Shown here one piece after another: positions 1-12,115 of a stretch of 64,000 nucleotides of DNA. Within the stretch, counting starts at the first letter, position 1; every line of letters starts with the position of its first letter. The position numbers and the translations under genes were made by a program. The stretch comes from Akebia trifoliata (lineage: Eukaryota; Streptophyta; Magnoliopsida; Ranunculales; Lardizabalaceae). The notes under the pieces are model-generated. The model was given only the letters and a program-made list of their open reading frames with translations. It was not told the DNA's origin and searched no databases. The DNA is taken from contig CM030711.1 of assembly GCA_017979445.1 (NCBI GenBank), positions 39,486,757 through 39,550,756 of the forward strand. Direction: 5' to 3'.

Positions 1-584
1 GTTAATCGTAATTTATTATGTAAAACTTTGATTATTTTAAAATGATTCAGTATGCTTATTCGTTCATGCTAGGAGGGGTTATTGGCATAAATTGTTTGCT
101 TCCCTACTGGGTAACTATTGTTACTCACCATTTCCTTCTCTATTTTTTAGTTTCAGATTCAGAGCTTGGCGAGGCAAGTATAGAGTACGAATGAGGATCA
201 TCTAGTTGATCAGATAAACAACCAGAGTTCGTCACCTGGTAAGTACTAGGGCTATACCCCCTAGTGGTGTCAATTCCCCCAGGTAGTTTTATGGATTCTG
301 TCTTGAGTGTTAGGAATTCTGTTAGAGTGAGAAATTTTGCATAATCCTGTATTCTGGTTATTCTTCCGCACTCTGATCTTTTGTACGTTATTAGACGTGT
401 ATAAGCTTCCGCTAGTATTATATTTTGTATATATATGCAGGATTGTATGTCGTTTATCAGGTGCAGGTTGAACGCCTTAGAATGCTAACATAAACAGAGG
501 AGACCATGCCGAAATTTCGAGGTGCCACTTAGTACCTCGAGATCTGACATGAGGATTTGTGTTAGCGTTCGGCGGGGCACCACA
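1..584 (+). mobile_element. 3' part of a Ty3/gypsy (Tekay/Del-like) LTR
   Basis: Several blocks match the reverse complement of the LTR at 60254-63118. Positions 108-150 match the block around 60600-60640. Positions 380-420 match the block around 60430-60460. Positions 475-584 match 60254-60345, including a shared GAATGCTAACATAAA word. The right boundary is placed after GGGGCACCACA at 584, which corresponds to the GGGCACCA end of the other copy. The window cuts it on the left, so whether it is a solo LTR or a full element's 3' LTR is unknown. It carries no coding sequence. The family call rests on the pol of the second copy. Confidence 0.6.
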
Positions 585-1590
585 TACATAATTAAAATAA
601 TATGATAAATTTGGTATAGCAAAGGTCAATATAATAGACATAATGAAGAGAAGAAAAATATATGAAAAAAATATTATTTTTATTATTAAAATATTAAAAT
701 AATTTTTTTATAAAAGTGGGTTTAAGTGTAATTATTTATAATAGAATGACTGATTTCAAATAATGAAGTGCTAAAAAATGTTGTATAATTAATATTAAGA
801 TTATTATATTATAATATAATATAAACGTATGTGTTATGTGTCTCTATTAAGAATTTAAAGATTACACTTATTTAATATTATATTATATTATAAGTTAAAA
901 GAACTTGATTTGTGTCTTCATTTGTACGAAAAATGAAAACAAAGAGTCGACTTTGAATTTTTAATGGGAGTGAGTTTATATATGTAATTTTTGAATTTAA
1001 TTTAAATAGATTTCAGATGCGATTTATGACCCGATACTAAATAATAAAATCCCAATGACATCGAGATCTACTTATTCACTAGAATATTTTGTCAAATCAC
1101 CGAGAAAATTAGCTAGAAAAATTATTTTAATATCACAGGAATGTGTAAAATCCAACTACAATGATAGGAAACTTTTAATTTCAAATTCGTATTATAATTC
1201 TCAATGAAATCTGTTTTATTTCAATTTTTATTTAAATGAATTTTAAATTTAAATTTATTATGATTTAAGTTTAAAATTCATTCATTGAATATTATAAAAT
1301 AAAAAAATGAATTTAAGTGAATTTAACAAGAAAATCAATTCGAAACAAATTGATTTTCATGGAGTGTTCATTTAAAAAAATTGTTAAGACGTTCTATTTG
1401 AAAAATGTATTTTCATTGGGTAATAATCTATAAAAAAAATGAAATGTTTAGGTTTAAATTTGAAATCGATGACAAAAGTCTCGATTGTTTAGAATCGAGA
1501 ATGAGATTCTCAATTGGTTGGAATCGAGAATAAGATTCTTGGCTGTATGTACTTGTGTTGAGAAATTTTCAAATTTAAAGTGTTTTTATG
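585..1590. other. AT-rich intergenic DNA, no gene seen
   Basis: This stretch is very AT-rich, with short palindromic runs of ATTATATTATAA type around 800-900. I see no coding potential and no recognisable element between the LTR end and the hAT element. Confidence 0.5.
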
Positions 1591-1603
1591 TAGGGGTGTC
1601 AAT
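1591..1603 (+). repeat. hAT left terminal inverted repeat
   Basis: TAGGGGTGTCAAT, the exact reverse complement of the bases at 6451-6463. The adjacent base is also symmetrical (G on the left, C on the right). Confidence 0.85.
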
Positions 1604-1912
1604 AGGTACCAATTTATCCGAAATTGAACTGGAACCGAAATTGAAAACACAGGTTCTGGATCCTATTTTGGTGGAACTGATTAGAATCGGGACTTTTAAG
1701 AACCAAATAGTTAGGAATAGAAACCGATGGATATAATCCAACGGGTACCTGCAGTTATTCGGTTCGAATTGAATACCCTTTAATTTTATTCCCAAATAAA
1801 GGTTTTCTTCTCCTCTCTTCATTTTCTTCTACTTCTCATCTCCAAAATGAAGATCTCTATGTCTCATCTCCAAATTGAAGATCTCTACTTCTCATCTCCA
1901 AACTAAGGTGCG

Positions 1913-1915
<3 letters not shown>

Positions 1916-1945
<30 letters not shown>
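1916..1945. repeat. (CT)n microsatellite
   Basis: About 15 CT units in the 5' noncoding part of the hAT element, just after three copies of a CTCATCTCCAAA-type phrase between 1836 and 1905. Confidence 0.9.
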
Positions 1946-1950
<5 letters not shown>

Positions 1951-2518
1951 CTAAAGGTTTGTCTATAATACACACTTTGTATATGATTTTGGTTTTGGGA
2001 AGGGTGAGGCACCCTTATTTTGGTTGGTCTACTTGACTTGCTTTTTATCTCTTATAAAAAAATTATTTTTCAAAAGAAAAGAGAGACATAGAAATATGGT
2101 AAGGTCTATGTATGTTATTTGACAAGAAACTGAATTTTTGTTTCATACTTAGAACCCTTTTATCTGTTGGTTTGAATTGAATTTGATTACTTAGTTATAG
2201 GATTATGAGGAGTGAGTGGGAAATTGTTACCCTTTCGCAAGAGTTTAAGTGTTTATAGAAATCAGTAAATTGGGTAATTATATTTTGGGTTTGTTATTGA
2301 TTTTTGATATCTTGACATCTTTAATGGTACTTGAAATGTGGGTAAAGAATTTAAATGGTGTTTGAGAGAGGCATATAAATGTGCAAGGTTGTGTTGTATG
2401 GTATGTAGAAACTGAATATCTTTTTCTTGATAATTATTGTGAGATGTTGTTTGGTCTATGTAATTGGTTTGAATCTTTTTACTTAGTATGGGAGTTATGA
2501 AAAACATATGAGAAAGCT

Positions 2519-3190
2519 ATTTTTAGGGATCGATTTGATGAATTATATTACATCCAATGTGTTTGATGAATTGTATGAGAGAATAATGAATGGAAGTAGT
2601 GTTGTAATTTTTTGAGTTAGGATTTTGGTGTGATTATTTTGATGTTTAAAACTCAAGATTTGAGGATTGTTTTTGTGGGATTATTTTAGTGAGGTAAAAA
2701 ATTGGTTTTGATTTTGTGGGATTGTTTAAGTAATGTAAAAAATTGGTTTTGTGAGACTGTTTTAGTAATATAAAAAACTAGTTTTGTGGGACTGTTTACA
2801 GGCATAAAAAACTAATTTTTGAGACTATTTTTTTTTAATTGTTTTTGGTGTTAAAAAGTTATTTTTAAGGACTAATTTGATGAATTATGTTGCATCCAAT
2901 GTATTTGATGAATTGTGTGAGAGAGTAATGGATGCAAGTAGTACTGTAATTTTTTGAGTTAGGATTTTGGTATGATTGATATTTAAAACTCAAGATTTGA
3001 TGACTATTTTTGTGGGACTATTTTAGTGATGTAAAAAACTGATTTTGATTTTGTGAGACTGTTTTAGTGGTGTAAAAAACTGGTTTTATAGGGTTATTTA
3101 AAGGTGTAAAAAATTGATTTTTGATATAACTTTTTTTGAACTACTTTTGGTGCTAAAAAATTATTTTTAGGACGGATTTGGTGTCATAAA
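2519..3190. repeat. Tandem duplication, about 342-bp unit, inside the hAT element
   Basis: A block beginning near 2519 (GATTTGATGAATTATATTAC, then GAGTTAGGATTTTGG, then AAAACTCAAGATTTGA) recurs about 342 bp later from 2866. A third start is seen near 3160. Within each unit shorter repeats of about 45 bp occur, built on a TGGTTTTGTGGGACTGTTT-like phrase ending in GTAAAAAA. The block lies upstream of the transposase reading frame and is noncoding. Confidence 0.7.
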
Positions 3191-3441
3191 AACTATTTTT
3201 TGAGCATATTCTAATAATAATATAAAAAATAGATCTTTATAATTGTTTTGATGGGGTATAAACTTTGATTTTTGGGATTATTTGGATAGTATAAAAATCA
3301 ATTTTGAAAACTATTTTATTGGTACAAAAATCCAGATTTTTGTGTTGTTTTGTATGTGAAATTCATGTGGATGGGATTTTCTAAAATGTTATTGTATTTA
3401 CTTCATTGTAGATACTTTGATTTATTTTTTATAGATCTAAA

Positions 3442-5656
3442 ATGTCAAAAAGAGAAAATGAAGAATTACCAATTTCGATGGAAGAATCAACTGTTGATAT
3501 GCTTACAAAACAAAAAAGAACCTTGGAGGTTTGGAATGAGTTTAAAAAAATTGAAGTAGATGAAAAGATTGCATCCGCTAAATGTAAGGATTGCAAAAAG
3601 GTTTTGGGGACGAATAGTAAAAAATTGGACTAGCAATTTACATAAGCATTTTAATTCAACGTGTTTGGTTTTCAAGAAAAAACAACAATTAATGAGTCAG
3701 ATGTTGCGCAAAGTAAATGAAAGGAAAGGAGAATGGTCTGTTGGTTTTCAAAACTTCAAGTTTGATATAGAAGTAACTCGTGAAATAATTGCTGAGATGA
3801 TTATTTTGCATGAATATCAATTTTCAATGGTTCATCATCTTGGATTTAAAGAAGTATTAAGTTCAATGCAACCGACAATTAAGGCAATCACGCGTAATAC
3901 AGTTAGATCAGATTCCATGAAGATTTATGAAAAGGAAAAATTAATTTTGTATAAGAATCTTGAGAAAATCCAGTGTCACATGTGTCTTAAGTCTAATTTT
4001 TGGAGTTCAAGTTAAAACAAAAGTTATATGACTTTGATAACCCATTATATCGATGAGGCATGAAAATTACAAAAAGAGAGTTTTATGTTTTTCCAATGTG
4101 AGTAGTCGACATGCTGGAGAAAATATTGCTAATATATTATTGGGGAAGATGTATGAGTGGAATATAGATAGGAAGTTAGCAATAATTACATTGGACAATA
4201 TTTCAAACAATGATGTGTTAGTTCGTGAACTTTTTAAGAAGCTCCAACCAAAGGGGTCTCTTATTTTAGATGGAAAATTACTTCAAGTACGTTGTTGTAG
4301 ACACATCTTTAATCTCATTGTTTAAGATGGATTGAAAGAGGTTGAAATAGAACTTGAAAAAATTCGTTCTACAATTAAATTTATCAAACACTCACCCCAA
4401 AAACAAAGTAGATTTGAAGATGTATGTGCTCAAGTTAGGATCACCCTTAAAAGATTTGTTCAAGATGTATCGACAAGATGAAATTCTACATATATAATGC
4501 TTGAGGTAGCATTATAATTGAAAGATGCATTGTTTTGTTTTGTCAAAGTAGATTCTGATTTCAATTGTGTCCCTCTTGAAATGGAATGGAATAATATGAG
4601 ACTTATTGTTAAATGCTTGAAGGTTTTCTATGATGCTACACAAATTTGGTCTAAAACTAGATATGCGACGATCAATCAATATTTCGATTTAACTTGTAGT
4701 ATTTATTTGCAGCTTATGGAGTGGAGCACAAGTGAGCATTATCATTGTGTCGATAGCAATAAGAATGAAAAATAAATTTATCAAATACTAGAACATCCTT
4801 AATTTGGTTTTCGTCATAACTTCTATATTGGATCTTCGACAAAAGATGAAATCAATTGAGTTTTACTTTTCACAAATGTATGGAGACAAATCCAGTGAGA
4901 GAGTAATAGAAATTCATGAAACATTGAAAAACCTTTACAATGAATATGTAGCTTACTCACCTATGTCAAATCAGGCGTTCCCATGGAATAGAGGTGTTGA
5001 TAGTAATACTAGTGGAAGTTTATCATTGGGTGATACTAATGAAATTAGTAGTATGCCTTCATATAATACCATCAATTATTAAAGTTAAGAAATTTTGAAA
5101 CATGCCTTGAAGAGAGTTCAAAAAATGTTCAAGTGAAGACAGATTTGGAGTCTTATTTGAAAGAAGCTATGTACCCAATAAAAAAAGAAAAATGTTTGGA
5201 TGATGAGACATTTGACGTCTTAAGTTGGTGAAAGTATAATGCACTTAAATTTCCTATTATGGAAAAAATGGCATGTGATATCTTAACAATTCCTACATCA
5301 ACCGTTGCTTTAGAATCAACATTTAGTATTGGTAAAAGAGTAATTAACCGATATCGATCTACTATACGTCCAAAAACTATTTAAGCATTGATATGTGCAT
5401 AATATTGGATTAGAAAAAAGATAGAAGGTAAAATTTTAATTTATTTGTGAATCAATTTACTACATTATTAAATTACTTATAAATTACAATTTTTTCTATA
5501 TGTTATTTTGTGTTAGATGAAGGAATTGTGAAAGACAACTATGCACTTGAAACTGTGGTCAAGGCTATTAATAAAGTCCATTTGAATGAAGATTGTAGTT
5601 CCATTGTTCAAGGAGATTTTGATGATGAGAATGAATTTGTAATACTAGATATATAA
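3442..5656 (+). pseudogene. hAT transposase (BED finger, RICESLEEPER/DAYSLEEPER-like), broken
   Basis: The reading begins at 3442 (MSKRENEELP). A BED-type zinc finger follows: CKDC then NLHKHFNSTC, with a frameshift between the two halves near 3600-3630. The second piece, 3560-4015, has an hAT N-terminal region including EYQFSMVHH and a KAITRNTVRSD stretch. A third piece, 4053-4325, carries ITLDNISNND and a CCRHIFNLIV motif, typical of hAT transposases. Further pieces lie at 4518-4775 and 4804-5082. The C-terminal dimerisation region lies at about 5140-5440 (PTSTVALESTFSIGKRVI) with in-frame stops near 5229 and 5383. A probable intron separates it from an acidic tail ending near 5656. It would have catalysed cut-and-paste transposition in the nucleus; this copy cannot make the full protein. 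Confidence 0.85.
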
Positions 5657-6209
5657 AATATCAAGTAAGTATAAGTATTTATAAACTTATTTTTATTTAG
5701 TATTAATTTGCTTAATTTTTAATTATATGAACTCAAAAACCTTTCTTGAACTCTGATTTTTCTTTGACCCTTTGATATTTGTTTACATATTTAATTATTG
5801 AAGGGGAGAGGAAGATCATTAATTTTGTAGTCACTAAGATTTTTTTTTACTTAGTTACCAAGATGGGTGTTAATTATTTGGTGATGTTTTATTTGTTGCT
5901 TAAAGTTTTAATTTATTTCTATTTAATTTGTGTCAAAATAAAGTACTATTCTGTTGGATCTATTTTTTGTGGATCTGGATCTTGTGAGTGGTTGAACTAT
6001 AAGGTTTCTTTATTATAAGGATTGCTTAGGATTTGATTTTTTTTTAAAATTTTTGGAAGTTTAAGAGCTAATTTTGAGAACTTTTGATAATTTTCAAAGG
6101 TAATTTTCTTATTGATTGGTTAGAAACATGGTTGATTTTTACATAATCTTAATGAATTTCTTTAGTAAAAATGTAATTTATTATTAGAAAGATTAAAAGA
6201 TTTTTATTT

Positions 6210-6211
<2 letters not shown>

Positions 6212-6254
<43 letters not shown>
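6212..6254. repeat. (GT)n microsatellite
   Basis: About 21 GT units near the 3' end of the hAT element, between the transposase remnant and the right subterminal repeats. Confidence 0.9.
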
Positions 6255-6256
<2 letters not shown>

Positions 6257-6450
6257 TTGATTTGTCCATTGTATGGTATTGTTCCAATTAGAGTCATGTA
6301 GATAGAATCGGAATCGATAGGTAGCCGTGGGTTTTATTAGTTCCGATTCTAAATAATTTAAAATCGAAATCGAAATCGATAAAAATCGGAACCGATAAAA
6401 TAAATGATTCGCGGTTCTAAGTTACTTAGGAACCGAACCGGAACCGACTC

Positions 6451-6463
6451 ATTGACACCCCTA
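6451..6463 (-). repeat. hAT right terminal inverted repeat
   Basis: ATTGACACCCCTA, the complement of the left end at 1591-1603. It is preceded by clustered AACCG motifs at 6431-6447. Confidence 0.85.
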
Positions 6464-7050
6464 CTTTTGAGTATTGTGTAATAAATGCGTGAAATGCAAT
6501 TAGGATGATAATCGTGGGACGGTGTATCTACATATTTACTACTTTATGATTTAATGTTGCATATTTATAATTCTAGAATACTTGGGAAGATCATCACAAT
6601 TGTAAATTTGTTTTAATTTATTTCAAATAAATTTTGAAAAGATATATTATTATTTTTGTTATCCATTAAAGGAATATCATTATACCTATTATTCAAAAAA
6701 TTTATTTTTTATTTTTATTAAAAATAATAAATTATAATGTAAATGTGGTTTGTAGATGACTAGATTGATTGTGGATACATGCATACCACAGAGGTACAAT
6801 AATACCAACTTGTCAAATGATCATTTACAGTCTATAATAGTCAAATGATTGATATCCATTAGGGATCAATGATCAACTTGAGCCAAAAAATACGATTACC
6901 CAAGTATAATAAATTACTGGATCAACCATAAAATCAGGAATTAACAATGAGTTTCGCACTGGTTAAGTACTAGAGCATCATATACAGATCAATATTTTTA
7001 TATCGGTTGTTTACCTTATCATTCTTATCAAATACACCACTGGGATTGAT
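6464..7050. other. Intergenic DNA, nothing recognised
   Basis: AT-rich sequence between the hAT right end and a likely LTR remnant. No reading frame of note and no repeat structure that I can defend. Confidence 0.4.
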
Positions 7051-7818
7051 ATTTGTAAACTATGTTTTTGTTTATTTTATTTTAATATGAGATGAGAGAT
7101 ATTTCGTTACTATTTTATTAATAATTAACATGTTTCCAATTTTATTCATTTTGTTTACTTATTTAAAAAATGCATTATTTGTAATAGATTAACTTATTTA
7201 TCTATTCATATTATGATTATTAATTTGAATGTGAGTTTATTATTGAGTAATTTTCTGTCACTCATCCTACTAACAAAATATTACAGATGTCTTATCTACC
7301 AAGATGTTTGTTCCTGATGGGGAACATTATATAAAAGAATCACATGATCATGATGAATATTATTTATGTTATATGTGAGTTGAGATTTGAGTTTAATGAA
7401 ACTAGTTTTGTATACTTTTGGAATTTCTTGTATAAATTAGTATTATATGTGTTGTGTCTTCTGGTATGTATATGTCTAAAGAATAAAAGTTTAGTGTTTA
7501 TGACGTGAATTACTATCGATTAATGTGAGATGTATAGTTGATGTATGTAACACTTTTGAGTTGTAATTATAATTATGATTTTTGAAAATGATATATATAT
7601 TCGATACTATATGATGGCTGAAATGCAATTTGATATATCGATTTTGATTATACAGGTATATCTATATAAGTAAAAAAAATTCATAAATTAAATTTTTAGA
7701 CGAAACTCTGTCGAAATAATTTGGTAGAAATTCACATTGTATTTAAGATTTGAGGATTTTGAAATACTTTATTTTCACTCCACCATCGAGATTTGAAAAA
7801 ATCGAGGGCGTGACAAAA
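7050..7818 (+). mobile_element. Possible LTR retroelement remnant (LTR 3' part)
   Basis: The stretch ends in ATCGAGGGCGTGACA (about 7801-7815). An ending of GGGCGTGACA or GGGTCGTGACA type is common for plant gypsy LTRs. Upstream text (AATTTTTAGACGAAACTCTG, then TTTGAGGATTTTG) has the flavour of R-U5 regions. I did not find a partner LTR or internal domain in the window, so this rests on style and the end motif only. Confidence 0.3.
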
Positions 7819-9050
7819 GTAACCTTATTTCATGGTTCAGGTGTGTGTCAACAAAAACAACTCCAAACATGTTCATCAAAATTTTCCACTTTCATTTCCC
7901 TCCCTAGCACTCTTGTTGAAAAAATCATACCTTTCTACCATTAATATTTTGTGGGTTTTTTTGAAAAATTGATAAAAACAGAGAGAATAACAAAAATGTA
8001 AGAGGTTTGATGGGTTGAAACATAATCCTCCCCAGACTAAAAACCTAATTCTTGAGTCTTTGATTTATTTTTATCTCATTCAAGCCTTAAATAAGAGAAT
8101 TTGAGAACAATTAGCAAAATCTTTGGGTGTTGTTGAGCAATAATGGAAGAACAAAGAGAGAACATGGAAATGGGTTGTTGTTGATCGGCCATAGAAAGGT
8201 GTAAATCAAACCACAAATCCTATTTCAATTTTTGTTTAATCAAAGTTTTACAAAGTATTGTTTCTATGGAAATGGGTTTAATGCGATCGGCCATGGGTAT
8301 CTAAACCCCTCTCTACCAAGCTTAGTCAAACCAAATCTGAGACGACAAACTCCTTTCCATTAATAGCTATGACATGAGCTCAGTAGAATTCAATTTAGAG
8401 GGAGGAGAGATTGTCCATTTTAGAACCCAACAAGAAAACACAGATGTTAATGGAGATTTTGAAATTTGAGACTCGACTTCTATCGATAGAGAGGAGAGAC
8501 TACAAACCCCTTTCTCTGTTTATCTCATTTATAGACCAGATAAGCTCTCTGTTTATCTCCACATACAAACGAGACAAACTCATTTCATGGCCATTAATAA
8601 AAATTTCGAGAGAGACAAAGAGGAGGAGAGTGGAATGTTTGATACAAGAGTAAATGTTTTGTCGTGAAAATCTGACTATCTAAGAGAGAAGTGGTCGATC
8701 ATTTGAAATGCAAAGTATTTCAGTGATTTTTTTGATGTAAAAGATTACTGTAAAACGAGATAGTTTTATTGCCTTTTAACGATGTTTAATGTGGGACCCA
8801 CATAAAAATGGCTATCCAAGCATGCACAAAATGCAAAGTGCTGCATAACTTTGCATTTCCACTATTTTACAACGAATTTCGAAGCTACCAAGTAGGGCCA
8901 AAATAAAAAAAATGTCGAGTTTGACAATAAATAAAAAATGGTGAACTCGACAATAAATAAAAAAGCAATGAGTTCGTCAATGACGAGAGACCCTTAAGAA
9001 ATAAAAAAGTTTACTAAATGACCTATAAAACTATTGCGCAAAAAATTATG
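7819..9050. other. Intergenic repeats, no gene seen
   Basis: Mixed sequence with short reading frames that look like chance. A small MITE-like unit sits at 8706-8858. The rest (for instance the CGGCCATAG/CGGCCATGG repeats near 8187 and 8288) shows no protein similarity that I recognise. Confidence 0.4.
8706..8858. mobile_element. Small MITE-like element
   Basis: AAATGCAAAGT at 8706-8716 is mirrored by ACTTTGCATTT at 8848-8858. Similarity extends inward with small gaps. The unit is about 153 bp and noncoding. No clear target duplication is seen, so the superfamily is unknown. Confidence 0.45.
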
Positions 9051-9617
9051 GACTATTTAGAAATAAATCCATCAATCAAGGTCCTTTAACTAATTTTCCC
9101 TTTATGAGAGTAGACCAAGGTGAAGGGGTAACTCAAAAATTCATCAAAACGTGGAGTCTGCAAATCAATCTAATCTCCTCCATGTCGAATCGGATCAGTG
9201 GATCAGATAAGGTGATGGGCCAACCAGATCCATTGACATCCCTACCTTGTCACCCTTCGATCTTCATCATTTGTCTTGGTGCAATTACCCGAATCTCCCA
9301 ATGGCCCGCCCAATAATGGACCCAGGCCCACCTTTGTTGGAGCTAAGATCAAGAAGAAACAAAAACTGATAAAAAATTTCTCTTGGGACCATTGAATACT
9401 CGTATGATCCCGAGATCATAATAGCCCAGCCCAAATAACAAATCGCGTCCTCCGAAGTCCGAAGTCTGCAGTTTCCTTCCACTTTCATGAAAACTCCAAC
9501 CTCTCTCTGATTTCCTTGCGATCGTCACTCCTAATAGTTCAAAATTTCCGATTTTGGTCTTTTTTTTTTTTACGCTAAATTTCTCTCGTAAAATCGCAAT
9601 TTTTTGAGCAATCGAAC
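9051..9617 (+). promoter_or_regulatory. Promoter and 5' UTR region of the VPS2.3-like gene
   Basis: This is the upstream region of the ATG at 9618. The last 150 bases are pyrimidine-rich (CTCCAACCTCTCTCTG at about 9495-9510, TTTTTTTTTT at 9560-9570), a common feature of plant 5' UTRs. I cannot place a TATA box or start site confidently. Confidence 0.4.
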
Positions 9618-12084
9618 ATGAACATCTTCGCCAAAAAACCTACAGCCAAAGGTTTTGTGCCCTAATTTCTCTATAATTTCTAGAACATGGCAGCTGAACT
9701 TGATTTCTCTAATTTTTTTTGTTTATTTTTTGGGTTCAATTTGATTCATCTGATGTTCATATTCGTTTAATTTTAGCATTTTTATATTTATTTATATTTT
9801 TCAATTTGATTTTTGGTGTTCCGTTTGATCAAGTTCGATCTTTTTTGTTAATTTGTTTTTCTCATTGTATAATTCATCCTATGTGGTACATTTTGATAAA
9901 ATTTAAGCAAAATGAGGATTTTTTTGGACTATTTATGTTAATTGGATTATTTTCTACTGCAGAAGCGCTGAGATCGAGTAAGAGAGAAATGACGAACGCC
10001 ACAAGAGGTATTGTTTTCTTCTTCTCATTTGAGCTCTAATGGTAATTAGAGGAATGAAAATTTTGTTTTTGGTTCGTTTTATTAGATCTCAATTTCAATA
10101 ATGAGAATAACTGGAGTCTCTTTTGTGTCCAATGAATTTGGGATTAGTTATGAATTAATTGGAATGGAATTATGTGCTGTTTAGAATATTTTTCGTGGGA
10201 ACAATCGTATAAGTTTGTTCAAACAAACCCAAGTGATGTAGTAAACTTCTCCTCATATTATGTCTGTGGCAAAATTGCTATTTCGGGCTAATCTGGTTAT
10301 CAATTATTGTTGTTTGTGTCATTGATTATGCAAACCCTGGAGAGGCCTCACTTGCAAGACAATTTTAGGGGTTTGACTGCCTTATATTGTTTCACTAATT
10401 GTGGGATTTTGCACTGGGAGTTGCATTTTGGAATGGTTATGAGAATTGAGAAGAGCTTTTGCTAGCCTTTTTAAAATAAAATAAACTTATGGAAAGAACC
10501 AATAGTCCTAGCATCATTCAACGCCCCCCCCCCCCCCCCCCCCCCCCCCAGTGGTGGAGGTTTCTTAATCCTGGAGTTTGCTTGGTTTTATGATTTAAGA
10601 ATTTTGTTTACCGTTGGCCTATGGGCTATTTTTTATTTGGAGGTTTTTTGTGTGCAAATCAACCATTTTATCATATGCAAGGACAAAGCTTATTGGGTGG
10701 ATGGGGTCATTTAGATTTAGTAGACAGCTTCATCTTGTTCCGATTCTCAAGGAGCAAACTGCAGTTATACTGATTGAAGGATTTTGTAGACTATATGTTT
10801 AGTTGGCATCATATTGTCCTTTCGTTGGCGTTTGCCTATCTTTATTTTACAAGTATTTGATAATATTTGGTGTATCATTTAGATTTCATCACTAATTTTA
10901 TTATAATGCATTTTATTTTTCATACTGGGTTGAGCCATAACATTGCTTGAAAAAGCTCTAAATTCAATTTTTTTGGTTATGTATGATTTGGTTTTTGGAC
11001 TTTTTTTTTCCCTTTTCTATCTATATCACAATAGCATGGTTCCCATAATTCATTTACTTAAAAATCTATAAAGCTGCTAATTTTTTGTGGGATAGGTTGT
11101 GGTTGACACCATGGTTTAAAATATCTGAATGTATTGGTCAATACACATCGGTATCGGCCAAGACTGATACTAAATATTGACCCCAAAACATTGAATGTTT
11201 CAGGTATGTATCGGTTTGTATCGAATGTATTGGTTGATACTGTATCAGTGTTTTCATTAACTGAAACATTCAATCAATATGATATTCTAAACATTGGTTG
11301 ACACTCTCTACTACTTCTGTTGTTACTCCTATTATTTTTTAATTATGCTGTTTTAGTTATGCATCAAAGAACTGAGAATTTGGAGGTCTAAGGGATTAGC
11401 TCTCAACAGTATTTACTATTTATACTCACACCAGTTGTCCTTGTTGACCTTTTATCTTGTTTCAGGCATTGAGAAGGAAATTAATGCATTGCAATTAGAA
11501 GTATGTTAAGAATTTTCAGATTTTATCTGATTTCTAGTCCATCTATATGTACCTCTAAATGGTTAAAAGTTTGTGTTCAATTTACCTTGGACCACCTCTA
11601 TGACAGGAAAAGAAGCTTGTTGCGGAGATAAAGAAGACTGCAAAAACAGGGAACGATGTAGGTTCTTCAAATACTTATTCCCTAAGAATGTTCTGAATTC
11701 TATGATGCTTGGTTTTATTTATAAACCTTTAGATGAATATTTAGCTGCTGTAATTTTATTTCATTTTCTCATTTGCAGGCTGCAACAAAAATTCTTGCAC
11801 GTCAGCTTGTTAGGCTAAGACAACAAATTGCTAATTTACAAGGTAGTCGAGCTCAAATGCGAGGTATAGCGACTCACACGCAGGTGCATCTACAAAATCC
11901 CTTGATTTTTTTTATTCTCATTTTATTCTTGGTGAAATTGTTTCTTTTGGAGCATGTTTGTTCTCTTAGCTTTTCTTATCTTCCTTTGCAGGCACTGCAT
12001 GCCAACACTTCTGTTGCTTCTGGCATGAAAGGAGCTAGTAAGGCAATGGCGGCTATGAATAAGGTCTGATAATAATATAAGTTC

Positions 12085-12115
<31 letters not shown>

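Larger units (their letters stand above)
1591..6463 (+). mobile_element. hAT-superfamily DNA transposon, decayed full-length copy
   Basis: The ends are short terminal inverted repeats: TAGGGGTGTCAAT at 1591-1603 and its complement ATTGACACCCCTA at 6451-6463. Both subterminal zones are rich in short AACCGA/ATCGAA-type words, common near hAT ends, where transposase binding sites lie. The interior carries broken hAT transposase on the same strand (BED finger to dimerisation tail). The length, about 4.9 kb, fits an autonomous hAT element enlarged by internal repeats. The flanking octamers TTTTTATG and CTTTTGAG agree at only 5 of 8 positions, so the target duplication is eroded or the boundary is off by a base. 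Stops and a frameshift make it non-autonomous now. Confidence 0.85.
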
